From positions 62,001 to 126,000 of the forward strand of contig JAJYJJ010000003.1 of NCBI GenBank assembly GCA_021789595.1: a stretch of DNA of 64,000 bases, in the 5' to 3' direction. The translations under genes and the position numbers were made by a program. Origin of the DNA: Nitrospirota bacterium (GTDB taxonomy: Bacteria > Nitrospirota > Thermodesulfovibrionia > UBA6902 > JAJYJJ01). Below the pieces are notes generated by a model. The model was not told the origin of the DNA and searched no databases. It saw only the letters and a program-made list of their open reading frames with translations. Below, piece by piece: positions 37,819 to 48,334 of this stretch (position 1 is the stretch's first letter; every line of letters begins with the position of its first letter).

Positions 37819-40263
37819 TTGCAGGAGAGATATAATCCACAGACAGTGGAGGAGAAATGGCAGAGGCGCTGGGCTGAGAAGTCAGTTTTCAGGCTCAGGA
37901 TAGAGAAGGACAGGCCAAAGTTTTACTGCCTTGAGATGTTCCCCTATCCATCAGGAAAGATACATATGGGGCATGTGAGAAACTATGCCATTGGTGATGT
38001 CATTGCAAGATACAAACGCATGTGCGGTTACAATGTGCTTCATCCGATGGGATGGGATGCATTCGGCCTGCCTGCTGAGAATGCAGCAATAAAGCATAAT
38101 GTCCATCCTTCAAGATGGACATATGAAAACATAGCCTACATGAAAAAACAGTTAACCAGGCTGGGCCTCAGCTATGACTGGCAGAGGGAGGTTACAACCT
38201 GCGAACCAGAATATTATAAATGGAACCAGTGGTTTTTCCTGAAGATGTATGAAAGGGGCCTTGCCTATAGGAAGGCATCCTCTGTCAACTGGTGCCCTTC
38301 ATGTCAGACAGTCCTTGCAAACGAACAGGTCATAGACGGTCTTTGCTGGAGATGTGACAGCGTGGTAACGCTGAAGGAGCTTGAGCAGTGGTTTTTAAGG
38401 ATAACCGCCTATGCAGAGGAACTGCTTGAGGACTGCGACAGGCTTCATGGATGGCCTGAGAGGGTCATCACCATGCAAAAAAACTGGATCGGCAAAAGCC
38501 AAGGGGTCGAGGTAGACTTCAGGATAGATGGGATGCAGGAGGGGATAAGGGTATTTACAACAAGGCAGGATACACTTTATGGGGCCACATTTGTAAGCCT
38601 TGCTGCAGCACATCCCCTTGCAAAGATACTTGTAAAGGACAGCAAATCCCTTGATGCCTTAAAGGCACGATATGACGAGGTAGAGGAAAAGGAAGGGGTC
38701 TTTACAGGCCATTACGCAATAAATCCACTTAGCGGCGATAGGATCCCCATATGGGTTGCAAACTTTGTCCTTATGGAATACGGCACAGGTGCAATAATGG
38801 CAGTGCCTGCGCATGACCAGAGGGACTTTGATTTTGCAAAGAAGTATGGCCTTCCGATAAAGCCTGTGATAGTGCCTGAAAAGAAGCCAGAAGCCAGAAG
38901 CCAGAGGTCAGAAGATCTGGTGTTAGAAGGGGCGTACGAAGAAGAGGGCATTCTCATTAACTCAGGACAGTTTAGCGGTTTAAAAAGCCCTAATGCCAAG
39001 AGGGAGATTGCCAGATTTATTGAAGAAAAGGGGCTCGGCAAGAGGACCATAAATTATAAGCTCCGTGACTGGGGCATATCAAGGCAGAGATACTGGGGCA
39101 CTCCTATCCCTATCCTCTACTGTGATAGCTGCGGGATTGTTACTGTTGCAGAGGATGATCTGCCTGTTATACTGCCTGAAGATGTGAGGTTTACAGGCAG
39201 GGGCGGCTCTCCGCTTTCTGAGTCTGACAGATTCCTGAAAACCAAATGTCCTCTCTGCGCCGGAGATGCAAGGCGTGAGACAGACACCATGGACACATTT
39301 GTGGATTCCTCGTGGTACTTTCTCAGGTATTGCTCTGAGAAAGATAAAACCCGGCCGTTTGATAAGAACGACGCTGGATACTGGATGCCTGTTGACCAGT
39401 ATATAGGAGGGATAGAGCACGCTGTGCTGCATCTCCTGTATTCGAGATTCTTTACAAAGGTACTGAGGGACCTCGGGCTTATAGAGGTTGCCGAACCCTT
39501 TAAAAACCTCCTGACACAGGGCATGGTTATTAAGGATGGTGCAAAGATGTCAAAGTCAAAGGGCAATGTCGTTGACCCTGATTATCTCATAGAGACCTAT
39601 GGCGCAGATACATCAAGGCTTTTCTGCCTATTCGCATCACCGCCTGAGAAGGATCTTGACTGGTCTGACAAGGGGGTTGAAGGCGCATACAGGTTTTTGA
39701 ATAAAGTATGGGGAATAGTTCAGAAGTACAGAGGTCAGAGGTCAGAGGTCAGAAGTCAGAAAATACAAGGAACAGCCTCGCCATTGTTAAGAAAGACCCA
39801 TCAGACCATAAAGAGGGTAACAGAGGATATGGAAAAAGACTTTCACTTTAACACTGCCATAGCCTCACTCATGGAGCTTGTAAATGAGATAGCCTCATTC
39901 AATCCGCAGGGGGAAGAGGACTTTTATACGCTCCGGTTTGCCATTGAGACAGCCGTAATCCTGCTTTCTCCATTTGCTCCGCATATAGCAGATGAACTGT
40001 GGGAGGCCATGGGCCACAGCCAGAGCATCCTTGAGGTGTCATGGCCCAGGTGGGACATGGATGCCATAAAGGCGGATGAAATAGAGCTTGTAATCCAGAT
40101 AAATGGAAAACTGAGAAACAGGGTCATGATACCTGCTGACCTTTCAGAAGAGGATATAAGGCAGAGGGCACTTGCTGATGATAAAGTAAGACAATACATC
40201 AATGGAAAAGAGCTAAAGAAGATAATCGTGGTAAGAGGCAGGTTGGTGAACATTGTCATCTAA
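37819..40263 (+). CDS. leuS: leucyl-tRNA synthetase (probable TTG start after AGGAGG; ORF-track start 37744)
   Basis: [61 protein letters not shown]. Confidence 0.94.
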   Translation: MQERYNPQTVEEKWQRRWAEKSVFRLRIEKDRPKFYCLEMFPYPSGKIHMGHVRNYAIGDVIARYKRMCGYNVLHPMGWDAFGLPAENAAIKHNVHPSRWTYENIAYMKKQLTRLGLSYDWQREVTTCEPEYYKWNQWFFLKMYERGLAYRKASSVNWCPSCQTVLANEQVIDGLCWRCDSVVTLKELEQWFLRITAYAEELLEDCDRLHGWPERVITMQKNWIGKSQGVEVDFRIDGMQEGIRVFTTRQDTLYGATFVSLAAAHPLAKILVKDSKSLDALKARYDEVEEKEGVFTGHYAINPLSGDRIPIWVANFVLMEYGTGAIMAVPAHDQRDFDFAKKYGLPIKPVIVPEKKPEARSQRSEDLVLEGAYEEEGILINSGQFSGLKSPNAKREIARFIEEKGLGKRTINYKLRDWGISRQRYWGTPIPILYCDSCGIVTVAEDDLPVILPEDVRFTGRGGSPLSESDRFLKTKCPLCAGDARRETDTMDTFVDSSWYFLRYCSEKDKTRPFDKNDAGYWMPVDQYIGGIEHAVLHLLYSRFFTKVLRDLGLIEVAEPFKNLLTQGMVIKDGAKMSKSKGNVVDPDYLIETYGADTSRLFCLFASPPEKDLDWSDKGVEGAYRFLNKVWGIVQKYRGQRSEVRSQKIQGTASPLLRKTHQTIKRVTEDMEKDFHFNTAIASLMELVNEIASFNPQGEEDFYTLRFAIETAVILLSPFAPHIADELWEAMGHSQSILEVSWPRWDMDAIKADEIELVIQINGKLRNRVMIPADLSEEDIRQRALADDKVRQYINGKELKKIIVVRGRLVNIVI
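38887..38914 (+). repeat. heptad array (4 x 7 nt) inside leuS
   Basis: CCAGAAG CCAGAAG CCAGAGG TCAGAAG. Confidence 0.85.
39728..39762 (+). repeat. heptad array (5 x 7 nt) inside leuS
   Basis: ACAGAGG TCAGAGG TCAGAGG TCAGAAG TCAGAAA. Confidence 0.88.
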
Positions 40264-40780
40264 ATTATTTATAAGAGACAAGACGACTGCTGCTTTACTG
40301 CTGTGCTGCCTTTCAATCCTTTGCCTCTATGGCTGCGGCTATCATTTGATAGGCCCCTCACCATTAAAGAACGGCCTCACCATAGGTGACATAAAGAACT
40401 CCACAAGGGAGCCGCTGCTTGAAGAAAGGCTTGGAGCAGCGCTCATAGATGAGCTTTCAAAGGAAGGGGTAAAAGACATCAATAACGGAGGGCCTCTCAT
40501 TACAGCAGACATAAAGGCATTTTCCATGTCTGCAGTATCAGAGGCTAATGAACTGGCAGGCGAATATGCCATAACATTAAAGGTGGATTTCAGGGTCAAA
40601 AAGGACAATAGGGTAATAAAGATAGATTCTGTTGAGCCGCCTTTCCTTATAACATTTCAGGCATCGGATGTTATTCAGCAGACCGCCTCTTTAAAGGACG
40701 AGGCCGTCAGAAAGGCGATGAGAGAAATCGTAAGGGAATTCCTGATGAGGTTAAGGCTTGAGCTACAAAAACTTCCTTGA
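40253..40780 (+). CDS. lptE: LptE-like LPS-assembly lipoprotein
   Basis: [45 protein letters not shown]; between leuS and holA. Confidence 0.78.
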   Translation: MSSKLFIRDKTTAALLLCCLSILCLYGCGYHLIGPSPLKNGLTIGDIKNSTREPLLEERLGAALIDELSKEGVKDINNGGPLITADIKAFSMSAVSEANELAGEYAITLKVDFRVKKDNRVIKIDSVEPPFLITFQASDVIQQTASLKDEAVRKAMREIVREFLMRLRLELQKLP

Positions 40781-41651
40781 TGAGCTTAAAAAGGGCCTGC
40801 CGAGGCCTGTTTATCTTTTACATAGCGACGAAGACTTCCTGCTTGAAGAGGCCATAGATAAGGCAGTAGAGGCCTTCTTCGCCTCACACCCAGGGGATTT
40901 TAACTATAACCTCTTTTATCCGTCAACAGACATCGCTGAGATTATAGATACCATTAAAACACTCCCATTCATGGCACCCAGGAGACTGGTTGTTCTTAGA
41001 GAAACGCATCAGCTTAATGCAAAAGGGATCAGGGCTATTGAGGATTACATAAAAAACCCTGTTGATACCTCATGCCTTCTCATGGTCTCTGCAAAGGCGC
41101 CAAAGGGAAGGTTTGAAGGTGCAAGGATTATCCCCATGGGTATAAGGCCTGATGAACTCAAACTCTGGATAGCCCAGAGGCTAAATCGGGTTGGAATAAA
41201 GATAACAGAAGATGCAAGGGATTATCTCATGGAGATGATAGGCCCTGATATGGGCATACTATTTCAGGAGACAGAAAGGCTCTCGCTCCTCGGCAGAGAT
41301 ACAATAGAGAAAAAGGACATAGAAGACTCTATCCTCGATACCATCGAGCTTACACCCTTTAATCTGGTAGATGCGATTGAGAGACACCAGGCAGAAAGGG
41401 TGATGAGGATATTCAAAAACCTGATGGGGTCAGGTCAGGAACCAACATCAATCCTCGGAGCACTATGCTGGCATTATAAGAGGCTCTACAGCCAGAAAAA
41501 ACAGAAGGATGCGCGGCGCTATGACAGTGCCTTCTTACGGGTATTTAAAGCACTCCATGAGGCAGACATCGCCTTAAAGGGAGCTGGAAGGCCTGAGGTC
41601 GTTCTTCAGTCCCTATTCCTTAAGCTGCTACAGAAGAGCCCAGGCCATTAA
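40758..41651 (+). CDS. holA: DNA polymerase III delta subunit
   Basis: PRPVYLLHSDEDFLLEEAIDKAV, LPFMAPRRLVVLRE, GSGQEPTSILGALCWHYKRLY. Confidence 0.88.
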   Translation: MSYKNFLDELKKGLPRPVYLLHSDEDFLLEEAIDKAVEAFFASHPGDFNYNLFYPSTDIAEIIDTIKTLPFMAPRRLVVLRETHQLNAKGIRAIEDYIKNPVDTSCLLMVSAKAPKGRFEGARIIPMGIRPDELKLWIAQRLNRVGIKITEDARDYLMEMIGPDMGILFQETERLSLLGRDTIEKKDIEDSILDTIELTPFNLVDAIERHQAERVMRIFKNLMGSGQEPTSILGALCWHYKRLYSQKKQKDARRYDSAFLRVFKALHEADIALKGAGRPEVVLQSLFLKLLQKSPGH

Positions 41652-41916
41652 CCAATCTTGTAAGCCTGGATGCATTCCTTGATGCAGTATTCTTATGGAT
41701 TACACCTTTTGAGGCAGCCCTGTTTATGGCAGGGATGGCCTTTGTAAGGGCGGCCTTTGCGGCTTCAAGATTCTTGTTGGAGACCTCGATCTCAACCTTC
41801 TTTGAAAGGTTCTTAAGATATGTCTTAAGAGTCCTGTTCCTGAGTCTCCTCTTTTCAGCCTGTCTTGCCCTTTTGAGGGCTGACTTATTTCTCTTTGGTA
41901 CTGATTTGCCTGGCAA
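41620..41916 (-). CDS. rpsT: 30S ribosomal protein S20
   Basis: RNKSALKRARQAEKRRLRNRTLKTYLKNLSKKVE...IHKNTASRNASRLTRLVN. Confidence 0.92.
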   Translation of the reverse strand: MPGKSVPKRNKSALKRARQAEKRRLRNRTLKTYLKNLSKKVEIEVSNKNLEAAKAALTKAIPAINRAASKGVIHKNTASRNASRLTRLVNGLGSSVAA

Positions 41917-42000
41917 TCTAAAACCTCCTCAGTTATAATACATCTGCCGCAAGGGCATTTTAAGTTGACTTTTTTAACATTAAAGCAAGGGGAAAGTCAA

Positions 42001-43560
42001 GTGGATGACAATAAGAGGGTAACAAAGGCTGCAGGGCTTATCTCCATAGCCACCTTTATAAGCAGGATAACAGGCTATATCAAGGATATGATCTTAGCCC
42101 GAATATTCGGCGCAAGCGGGATGACCGATGCCTTCTTTGTTGCCTTCAGAATCCCGAATCTCCTCAGGGAACTGTTTGCAGAGGGCTCTATGTCCGCTGC
42201 CTTTGTGCCTGTCTTTACAGAGTATCTGACAGACAAGGGCAGGGAAGAGGCAAAGAGGCTTGCGGTTGTCACATTCAGCTTCCTCCTTACAATACTTAGC
42301 TTTATCTGCATCCTTGGGGTTATATTTGCTCCGATCATAGCCACTGTGATTGCACCTGGTTTTCTGAATGACCCTGAAAAGTTTTCCATGACCGTAACCC
42401 TGACAAGGATCATGTTCCCATTCCTGTTATTTATAAGCCTCGCTGCACTTTCCATGGGTATCTTGAATTCATTGAGGGCATTTTTTGTCCCTGCCATAGC
42501 GCCTGTGTTTTTTAACCTCGTTATAATAGCATCTGCATTATTCCTGAGCCCTGAATTTGACAGGCCGCTTCTTGCCATAGCAATAGGTGTAACACTTGGA
42601 GGGGCGACCCAGTTCCTTGTCCAATTGCCATCGATTATAAGGCACGGATTTGGCTTTAGGCTGCTTTTTAATTTCTCACATCCAGGGCTCAAGAGGATGC
42701 TTGTGCTTCTCCTCCCTGCTGTACTTGGTATGGCAGTTGCACAGATAAACATCTTCCTCAGTACGATCTTTGCCTCATATCTCCCTCATGGAAGTGTCAC
42801 ATACCTTTATTACGGCATGCGTCTTATACACTTCCCCATAGGCATCTTTGGCATTGCCATGTCAATGGCAGTTCTGCCTGTACTCTCGGAGCAGGCAGTG
42901 AAAAAAGAGATGCACAAACTGAGGGATACATTCTCCTTTTCACTAAGACTCCTTTTCTTCATAACCATTCCAGCCATGGCAGGGCTTATTGCCTTAGGCG
43001 AACCCATTGTGAACCTCTTATTCCAGCGTGGGAGGTTCACATATATGGCAACCATAGGCACAACAGAGGCCCTTTTCTTTTATTCCCTCGGTCTATGGGC
43101 ATTTGTCGGGGTAAGGATAGTGGCATCCACATTCTACTCGATGAAGGATACAAGGACACCTGTATTCGTGGCCGTCCTCTCAGTCCTTGTTAATATAACC
43201 TTCAGCCTTATCCTGATGGGGCCATTAAGACATGGCGGACTTGCCCTTGCCAATTCTATTGCATCAGCAGTAAACTTCTCTGTCTTATTCTTTGTGTTAA
43301 GAAAAAGGCTTGGAAGGCTTGATACAAAGAGGATACTAAGGTCATTTATGAAGATATCAATAGCATCCCTTATTATGGGTATTTTGGGGCATGTTGCGCT
43401 GCATGGGGATATGTGGAAGGTAACAGGCATGGCAGTAAATAAGGCAGGGCTTTTAATAGGAACAATAATAGTCTGCCTCTCAGTTTATCTATTTCTGATG
43501 TATGTTCTAAAAAGCGATGAGCTTAAATATCTATTAGAACTGCGGAGGGGGAAGGAATGA
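42001..43560 (+). CDS. murJ: lipid II flippase MurJ (probable GTG start)
   Basis: AAGLISIATFISRITGYIKDMILARIFGASGMTDAFFVAFRIPNLLRELFAEGSMSAAFVPVFTEY. Confidence 0.94.
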   Translation: MDDNKRVTKAAGLISIATFISRITGYIKDMILARIFGASGMTDAFFVAFRIPNLLRELFAEGSMSAAFVPVFTEYLTDKGREEAKRLAVVTFSFLLTILSFICILGVIFAPIIATVIAPGFLNDPEKFSMTVTLTRIMFPFLLFISLAALSMGILNSLRAFFVPAIAPVFFNLVIIASALFLSPEFDRPLLAIAIGVTLGGATQFLVQLPSIIRHGFGFRLLFNFSHPGLKRMLVLLLPAVLGMAVAQINIFLSTIFASYLPHGSVTYLYYGMRLIHFPIGIFGIAMSMAVLPVLSEQAVKKEMHKLRDTFSFSLRLLFFITIPAMAGLIALGEPIVNLLFQRGRFTYMATIGTTEALFFYSLGLWAFVGVRIVASTFYSMKDTRTPVFVAVLSVLVNITFSLILMGPLRHGGLALANSIASAVNFSVLFFVLRKRLGRLDTKRILRSFMKISIASLIMGILGHVALHGDMWKVTGMAVNKAGLLIGTIIVCLSVYLFLMYVLKSDELKYLLELRRGKE

Positions 43561-44183
43561 TTCTAAGGATGCTTGCAGTAGGGCCGTTGGAGGTAAACTG
43601 TTACATCGTTGCCGATGATAACACAAAGGACGCCATAGTCATAGACCCGGGTGACGAGCCTGACAGGATAATGGAATATCTTGATGGGTACAAGGCAAGA
43701 TATATTATCTGCACACATGCACATTTTGACCATGTAGGCGCAGTCAGTGATATAAAGAGCAAGACAGATGCAAAGGTAATGCTTCATAAAGGCGACCTCG
43801 AACTTTATCAGGGGGCAAGGGATCAGGCTGCCTTCTGGGGATATGACCTGGAGCCACTGCCAGATGTGGATGGATTCCTTAGAGAGGGAGATAGGATAGA
43901 GATAGGTTCGCTCATGTTTGAGGTCCTGCATACACCGGGGCATAGTCCTGGCTGCATATGTCTTTATGGAGAAGGCATTGTATTTACAGGAGATACCCTT
44001 TTTGCAGGTTCTGTTGGAAGGACAGATTTCTTAGGTGGCAATCTGGCCCAGCTCAAGGATTCCTTCAGAAGGCTATTGAGGCTTCCTGATGATGTCAGGG
44101 TATTGCCCGGGCACGGCCCAGAAACCACCATGAAAAGAGAAAAACATGACAATCCATTTTCAGATGACGCACTGGCGTTGTGA
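43557..44183 (+). CDS. MBL-fold hydrolase, glyoxalase II-like
   Basis: ICTHAHFDHVGAVSDI, VLHTPGHSPGCICLY, FTGDTLFAGSVGRTDF, LPGHGPETT. Confidence 0.88.
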   Translation: MILRMLAVGPLEVNCYIVADDNTKDAIVIDPGDEPDRIMEYLDGYKARYIICTHAHFDHVGAVSDIKSKTDAKVMLHKGDLELYQGARDQAAFWGYDLEPLPDVDGFLREGDRIEIGSLMFEVLHTPGHSPGCICLYGEGIVFTGDTLFAGSVGRTDFLGGNLAQLKDSFRRLLRLPDDVRVLPGHGPETTMKREKHDNPFSDDALAL

Positions 44184-44421
44184 TAGCGCATGGCAAGATG
44201 TTGAGAAAAAAAATAGTCATTGACTTTTCCATGGTTCTTGCTGTAAAAATTATCATAGTTTCAGGTGCAGAGAAGCTTAATAGGGAATCTCGTTAAAATC
44301 GAGAGCGGTCCCGCCGCTGTAACTGGGGACGAAACCACACTCCAAAACCACTGGGGCTTAGAAGTCCTGGGAAGGCGTGGGAGGTAGAGAGATCCAGGAG
44401 CCAGAAGACCTGCCTGGAAAG

Positions 44422-44442
44422 GACAGAACACAGAAGTCAGAA
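44422..44442 (+). repeat. heptad array (3 x 7 nt) within the riboswitch leader
   Basis: GACAGAA CACAGAA GTCAGAA. Confidence 0.6.
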
Positions 44443-44446
44443 TACA

Positions 44447-44490
44447 ACCCCCCTCCCTCTCGAAGGGGGAGGGCAAGGGAGAGGGTGAAA
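44447..44490. repeat. GC-rich palindromic element (family B) inserted in the riboswitch leader
   Basis: ACCCCCCTCCCTCTCGAAGGGGGAGGGCAAGGGAGAGGGTGA. Confidence 0.75.
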
Positions 44491-44560
44491 ATCTGGGCTC
44501 TGTGCTCTGAATAGAGCCTTCTCGCGGACAGAAGGCGGGGATGAAGTAAAACAGGGTGCA

Positions 44561-44594
44561 ATCCCCAGGGCATATTGCCCTGGGGATTTTTTAT
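44561..44594 (+). terminator. riboswitch-controlled intrinsic terminator
   Basis: ATCCCCAGGGCA TAT TGCCCTGGGGAT TTTTTTATT. Confidence 0.9.
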
Positions 44595-44609
44595 TATATG
44601 GAGGGAAAG

Positions 44610-45911
44610 ATGACACAGATTGAAAGGGCAGTAAAAGGCGAGGTAACAGAGGAGACAAGCAGGGTTGCAAGGGATGAGGGGCCTACTCCTGAGGTTGTTA
44701 GAAGTCGTGTAGCATCAGGACAGATAGTGATTCCTTCTAACAAAAACAGGGAAGCAAAGGTCATCGGCATTGGCAAGGGGTTGAGGACAAAGGTAAATGC
44801 AAGCATAGGGACCTCAACAGAGATAGCGGACACTGCAATGGAGATAGAGAAGGCAAAGATAGCCGAGGCATATGGGGCCGACACGCTGATGGATTTAAGC
44901 GTTGGTGGCGACATCGCCAGGATAAGGAAAGAGGTGATGAATGCAGTAACGATTCCTGTGGGAACTGTGCCCCTTTATGAGGCATTTGCCATAGCCATTG
45001 AGAAATACGGGGCAGCGATAAATATGCCAGAAGAACTGCTGTTCGATGTGATGGAGAGGCAATGCGATGAAGGGGTCTCTTTTATGGCCATACACTGCGG
45101 CATTAACAGGATGACCATTGAACGGTTAAGAAAACAGGGTTACAGATACGGCGGCCTTGTATCAAAGGGCGGCTCATACCTGACGGCATGGATGCTGCAT
45201 AATGACAGGGAAAATCCGCTCTATGAGAGATTTGACCGTGTTGTTGAGATACTAAAAAAACACGATGTTGTGCTGAGCCTTGGTAACGGCTTCCGCGCAG
45301 GAGCAATTCACGATTCAACCGATAGGGTTCAGATCCAGGAGCTTATCATAAACTGTGAGCTTGCAGAGACAGGACGCAGGATGGGATGCCAGATGATGGT
45401 CGAAGGCCCAGGGCACATCCCCATTGATGAGATAGAGGCAAACATAATCCTTGAAAAGAGGATGAGTGGAGAGGCCCCATTCTATATGCTCGGCCCAATA
45501 ACAACAGATATTGCCCCTGGCTACGACCATGTTACTGCTGCCATTGGAGCATCCCTTTCATCTGCTTATGGCGCTGATTTTATCTGCTATGTTACCCCTT
45601 CTGAGCATCTCGGCCTTCCATATCCAGAGGATGTAAAAGAGGGGGTAATCACAGCACGGATCGCTGCACATATCGGTGATATGGTAAAGAATAAAGACCG
45701 TGACAGGGACAGGGAGATGTCAAAGGCAAGGCGGGATCTGAACTGGAAACAGCAATTCGAAATTGCCCTTACAAGTGAAAGGGCACATTATATCAGGAAT
45801 AAACGCCAGAGCCCATCAGAGGAGCACTGCACCATGTGCGGTGAGTTCTGCGCATCACAGATACTCAAGGGCTTTTTTGATAAGGAGATGCAAGACTATG
45901 GAAAGAAATAG
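44610..45911 (+). CDS. bzaF: ThiC-family radical SAM enzyme; likely 5-hydroxybenzimidazole synthase (BzaF) rather than thiamine HMP-P synthase
   Basis: MTQIERAVKGEVTEETSRVARDEGPTPEVVRSRVASGQIVIPSN..., C-terminal CTMCGEFCA cluster motif, cobalamin riboswitch upstream; start after GGAGGG. Confidence 0.72.
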   Translation: MTQIERAVKGEVTEETSRVARDEGPTPEVVRSRVASGQIVIPSNKNREAKVIGIGKGLRTKVNASIGTSTEIADTAMEIEKAKIAEAYGADTLMDLSVGGDIARIRKEVMNAVTIPVGTVPLYEAFAIAIEKYGAAINMPEELLFDVMERQCDEGVSFMAIHCGINRMTIERLRKQGYRYGGLVSKGGSYLTAWMLHNDRENPLYERFDRVVEILKKHDVVLSLGNGFRAGAIHDSTDRVQIQELIINCELAETGRRMGCQMMVEGPGHIPIDEIEANIILEKRMSGEAPFYMLGPITTDIAPGYDHVTAAIGASLSSAYGADFICYVTPSEHLGLPYPEDVKEGVITARIAAHIGDMVKNKDRDRDREMSKARRDLNWKQQFEIALTSERAHYIRNKRQSPSEEHCTMCGEFCASQILKGFFDKEMQDYGKK

Positions 45912-45938
45912 GGCAGCAAAGGCTGCTGCCCTATTTTA
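45911..45938 (+). terminator. intrinsic terminator of the bzaF-like gene
   Basis: GGGCAGCA AAGGC TGCTGCCC TATTTTAA. Confidence 0.7.
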
Positions 45939-45959
45939 ACTAACATAGGTGAATCCCTT

Positions 45960-47723
45960 TTAGAACAGCCCTTTTACCTTACCGGTATTCACATCCACAT
46001 CCACCCTTCTGTATGCAGGGTCAGATGCAGTGCCCGGCATTAACTTGATGGCGCCTGCGACAGGGACAACAAAGCCTGCCCCCCTATAGGTAAGGATATC
46101 ACGGACATGGAGTTTCCATCCTTTTGGAACTCCCTTCAGATTCGGATTATCAGAAAGACTCAGATGCGTCTTGACCATGCATGTTCCAAGCTTTGAGGTC
46201 TCGGCATCTTCCTCCATCCTCTTTGCCTTTGACAGGGCATCAGGGGAATACTCAACGCCGTCTGCGCCATAGACTTCCCTGGCAATCAGCTCGATGCGCT
46301 GGCGAAGCGGTGTTGAGAGGTCGTAAAGGAATTTAAAATCATTTTGCTCATTGCACGCATCTATTACAGCATCGGCAAGTTCAAGCGCCCCTTCTCCGCC
46401 GTACTGCCAGTGTTTTGAGACAGCGACCCTTGCACCTGCTGCCTCTGCAAGCCTTTTCACCGCCTTTATCTCATTGTCCGTATCAGTATAAAAGGCATTG
46501 ACGCAGACAACAGGTTTGATGCCTGCCTTTTTTATCGTATTTATATGGTGGATGAGATTATCACAGCCCTTTTCTACCCATCCTACATTTTCACCCTTGT
46601 ATTCTTCAGGTATTGGTCTCCCAGGCACGGGAATAGGCGCGCCTCCATGGCATTTTAAAGCCCTTATTGTTGCAACAACAACTGCAGCATGCGGCTTTAA
46701 ACCGGAGAACCTGCATTTGAGGTTCCAGAATTTCTCAAATCCGATGTCTGCTCCAAACCCTGATTCAGTCACATGATAATCGCTGAGCTTGAGGCCAACC
46801 CTGTCTGCTATGATAGAGGACTGACCGATGGCGATGTTGGCAAATGGGCCTGCATGGACAAGGACAGGCTGGCCTTCGATGGTCTGCATCAGATTCGGGT
46901 TTAATGCCTCAACCATCCACGCAGTCATCGCACCTGCAACCTCAAGGTCTTCTGTTGTTACAGGCCTGCCGCTTTTGTCATATGCCACCACTATCTTACC
47001 TATTCTTTCCCGCATATCCTTAAGGTCCTTTGCAACTGCTAAAATAGCCATCACCTCTGATGAGACAGCAATGGCAAAGCTTGAGTTCATCATAAAGCCA
47101 TCGTTTTTGTCGCCAAGGCCGATTATTATGTTCCTTAATGCCTGGGCACAGAAATCCATTATCCATTTCATCTCAACATTGCGCGGGTCGATGTTCAGCC
47201 TCTTTAATCTGCGCCTTGTAAGCTGCTCATCGGTATAGTTAAATTCGTGCTGCATCCTTGATGTGAGTGCGACCATGGCGAGGTTATGGGCATTAACGAT
47301 AGCATTTATATCGCCGGTAAGCCCCAATGAGAATGGGGTAAGGGGGATGCACTGTGAAAGCCCTCCTCCTGCTGCAGAGCCCTTTATATTCATAGTAGGG
47401 CCCCCCGAAGGCTGTCGTATCGCTGCAATAACCTTCCTGCCCCTCCTTCCGAGGCCCTGCGTCAATCCCATCGTAGTAGTTGACTTGCCTTCTCCAAGCG
47501 GCGTTGGCGTGATGGCAGTAACATCGATGTATTTGGCATCAGGCTTACTGCTCAGGCGTTTGAGGATACTGTTAAAGTCTAACTTTGCAACATAATGGCC
47601 GTGGGGAAGAAGCTCCTGTTTTTCTAACCCCAGTTCCTCGCTCAACTGATAGACTGTCTTCATGTGTGCCTCTGCTGCCTCTGCAATCTCCCAGTCAGCA
47701 TGTTTGGTTGGATCAAGTGACAT
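45960..47723 (-). CDS. fhs: formate--tetrahydrofolate ligase
   Basis: [48 protein letters not shown]. Confidence 0.95.
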   Translation of the reverse strand: MSLDPTKHADWEIAEAAEAHMKTVYQLSEELGLEKQELLPHGHYVAKLDFNSILKRLSSKPDAKYIDVTAITPTPLGEGKSTTTMGLTQGLGRRGRKVIAAIRQPSGGPTMNIKGSAAGGGLSQCIPLTPFSLGLTGDINAIVNAHNLAMVALTSRMQHEFNYTDEQLTRRRLKRLNIDPRNVEMKWIMDFCAQALRNIIIGLGDKNDGFMMNSSFAIAVSSEVMAILAVAKDLKDMRERIGKIVVAYDKSGRPVTTEDLEVAGAMTAWMVEALNPNLMQTIEGQPVLVHAGPFANIAIGQSSIIADRVGLKLSDYHVTESGFGADIGFEKFWNLKCRFSGLKPHAAVVVATIRALKCHGGAPIPVPGRPIPEEYKGENVGWVEKGCDNLIHHINTIKKAGIKPVVCVNAFYTDTDNEIKAVKRLAEAAGARVAVSKHWQYGGEGALELADAVIDACNEQNDFKFLYDLSTPLRQRIELIAREVYGADGVEYSPDALSKAKRMEEDAETSKLGTCMVKTHLSLSDNPNLKGVPKGWKLHVRDILTYRGAGFVVPVAGAIKLMPGTASDPAYRRVDVDVNTGKVKGLF

Positions 47724-47808
47724 AGAAAACCTCCTTATTAGATTATATTAACCCCGGCAACCAATGGCCAGGTCAGAAAAAACAAAGGCTGCAAGCCCAG
47801 AGATAACC

Positions 47809-48267
47809 TCAATAGCTGATTAAAAGCTTCATCAATTTCTCGTTCATGAGATGGACATTCCTGCTTGCTACACGGGCGATTGTCTTCATAATCTTATACA
47901 TTATGCTGGGATCGGTTTTTTCCATGTCCTTGAAATCCCCTGTCTTTATAAAGTAGAGGTCTGCGTTTTCAATCGCCAGTGCATCTGCACCATGCAGCTT
48001 TCTGTCCTCTATTATAGAAAGCTCGCCAAAAAAATGCCCATCCTTAAAGGCTGCAAGTGTCTGTTTCCAGCCATCAGGTGTAACCTTTGATATCTCTACC
48101 TTTCCGCTATGAATCATGAAGATGCCCTTTGTCTCTGAGCCCTCCTTGAAAATCACATCGCCCTTCAAGTACTTTTTTATCTCTACACGTCCTGCTATCT
48201 TTCCAATTTCCTCATCGTTTAGCTCCTTAAGCAGAACCTGCTTTTTTAAGTCCTTAATGCTAACCAT
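47809..48267 (-). CDS. cyclic nucleotide-binding domain protein (CRP-like sensor, no HTH seen)
   Basis: GDVIFKEGSETKGIFMIHSGKVEISK...FFGELSIIEDRKLHGADALA. Confidence 0.85.
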   Translation of the reverse strand: MVSIKDLKKQVLLKELNDEEIGKIAGRVEIKKYLKGDVIFKEGSETKGIFMIHSGKVEISKVTPDGWKQTLAAFKDGHFFGELSIIEDRKLHGADALAIENADLYFIKTGDFKDMEKTDPSIMYKIMKTIARVASRNVHLMNEKLMKLLISY

Positions 48268-48334
48268 TTATCCCTCCAATCTAAGGTAATATCTCGCCTC
48301 TCGATGCCGCCATACGGCATACCATAACTAAAAA

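Larger units (their letters stand above)
44255..44600 (+). ncRNA. cobalamin riboswitch with transcription-attenuation expression platform
   Basis: AGGTGC...AATAGGGAATCTCG...GAGAGCGGTCCCGCCGCTGTAACTGGGGACGAA...AGCCAGAAGACCTGCC (B12 box) ... terminator hairpin. Confidence 0.93.

Noticed and set aside
38887-39762. Heptad arrays as CRISPR or minisatellite loci
   Set aside because: No spacers, units only 7 nt, few copies, no cas genes in the window.
44556-44609. N-terminal extension MQSPGHIALGIFYYMEGK of the ThiC-family ORF
   Set aside because: It is encoded by the riboswitch terminator; the start at 44610 follows GGAGGG.
44261-44670. Minus-strand ORFs rich in PLPCPPPSRGRG
   Set aside because: They are antisense to the cobalamin riboswitch and arise from the GC-rich repeat; no RBS or family match.
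48304-48324. GATGCCGCCATACGGCAT hairpin as terminator of a CRP-like gene leader
   Set aside because: Stem of 6 bp, no T tract in the relevant direction; insufficient evidence.
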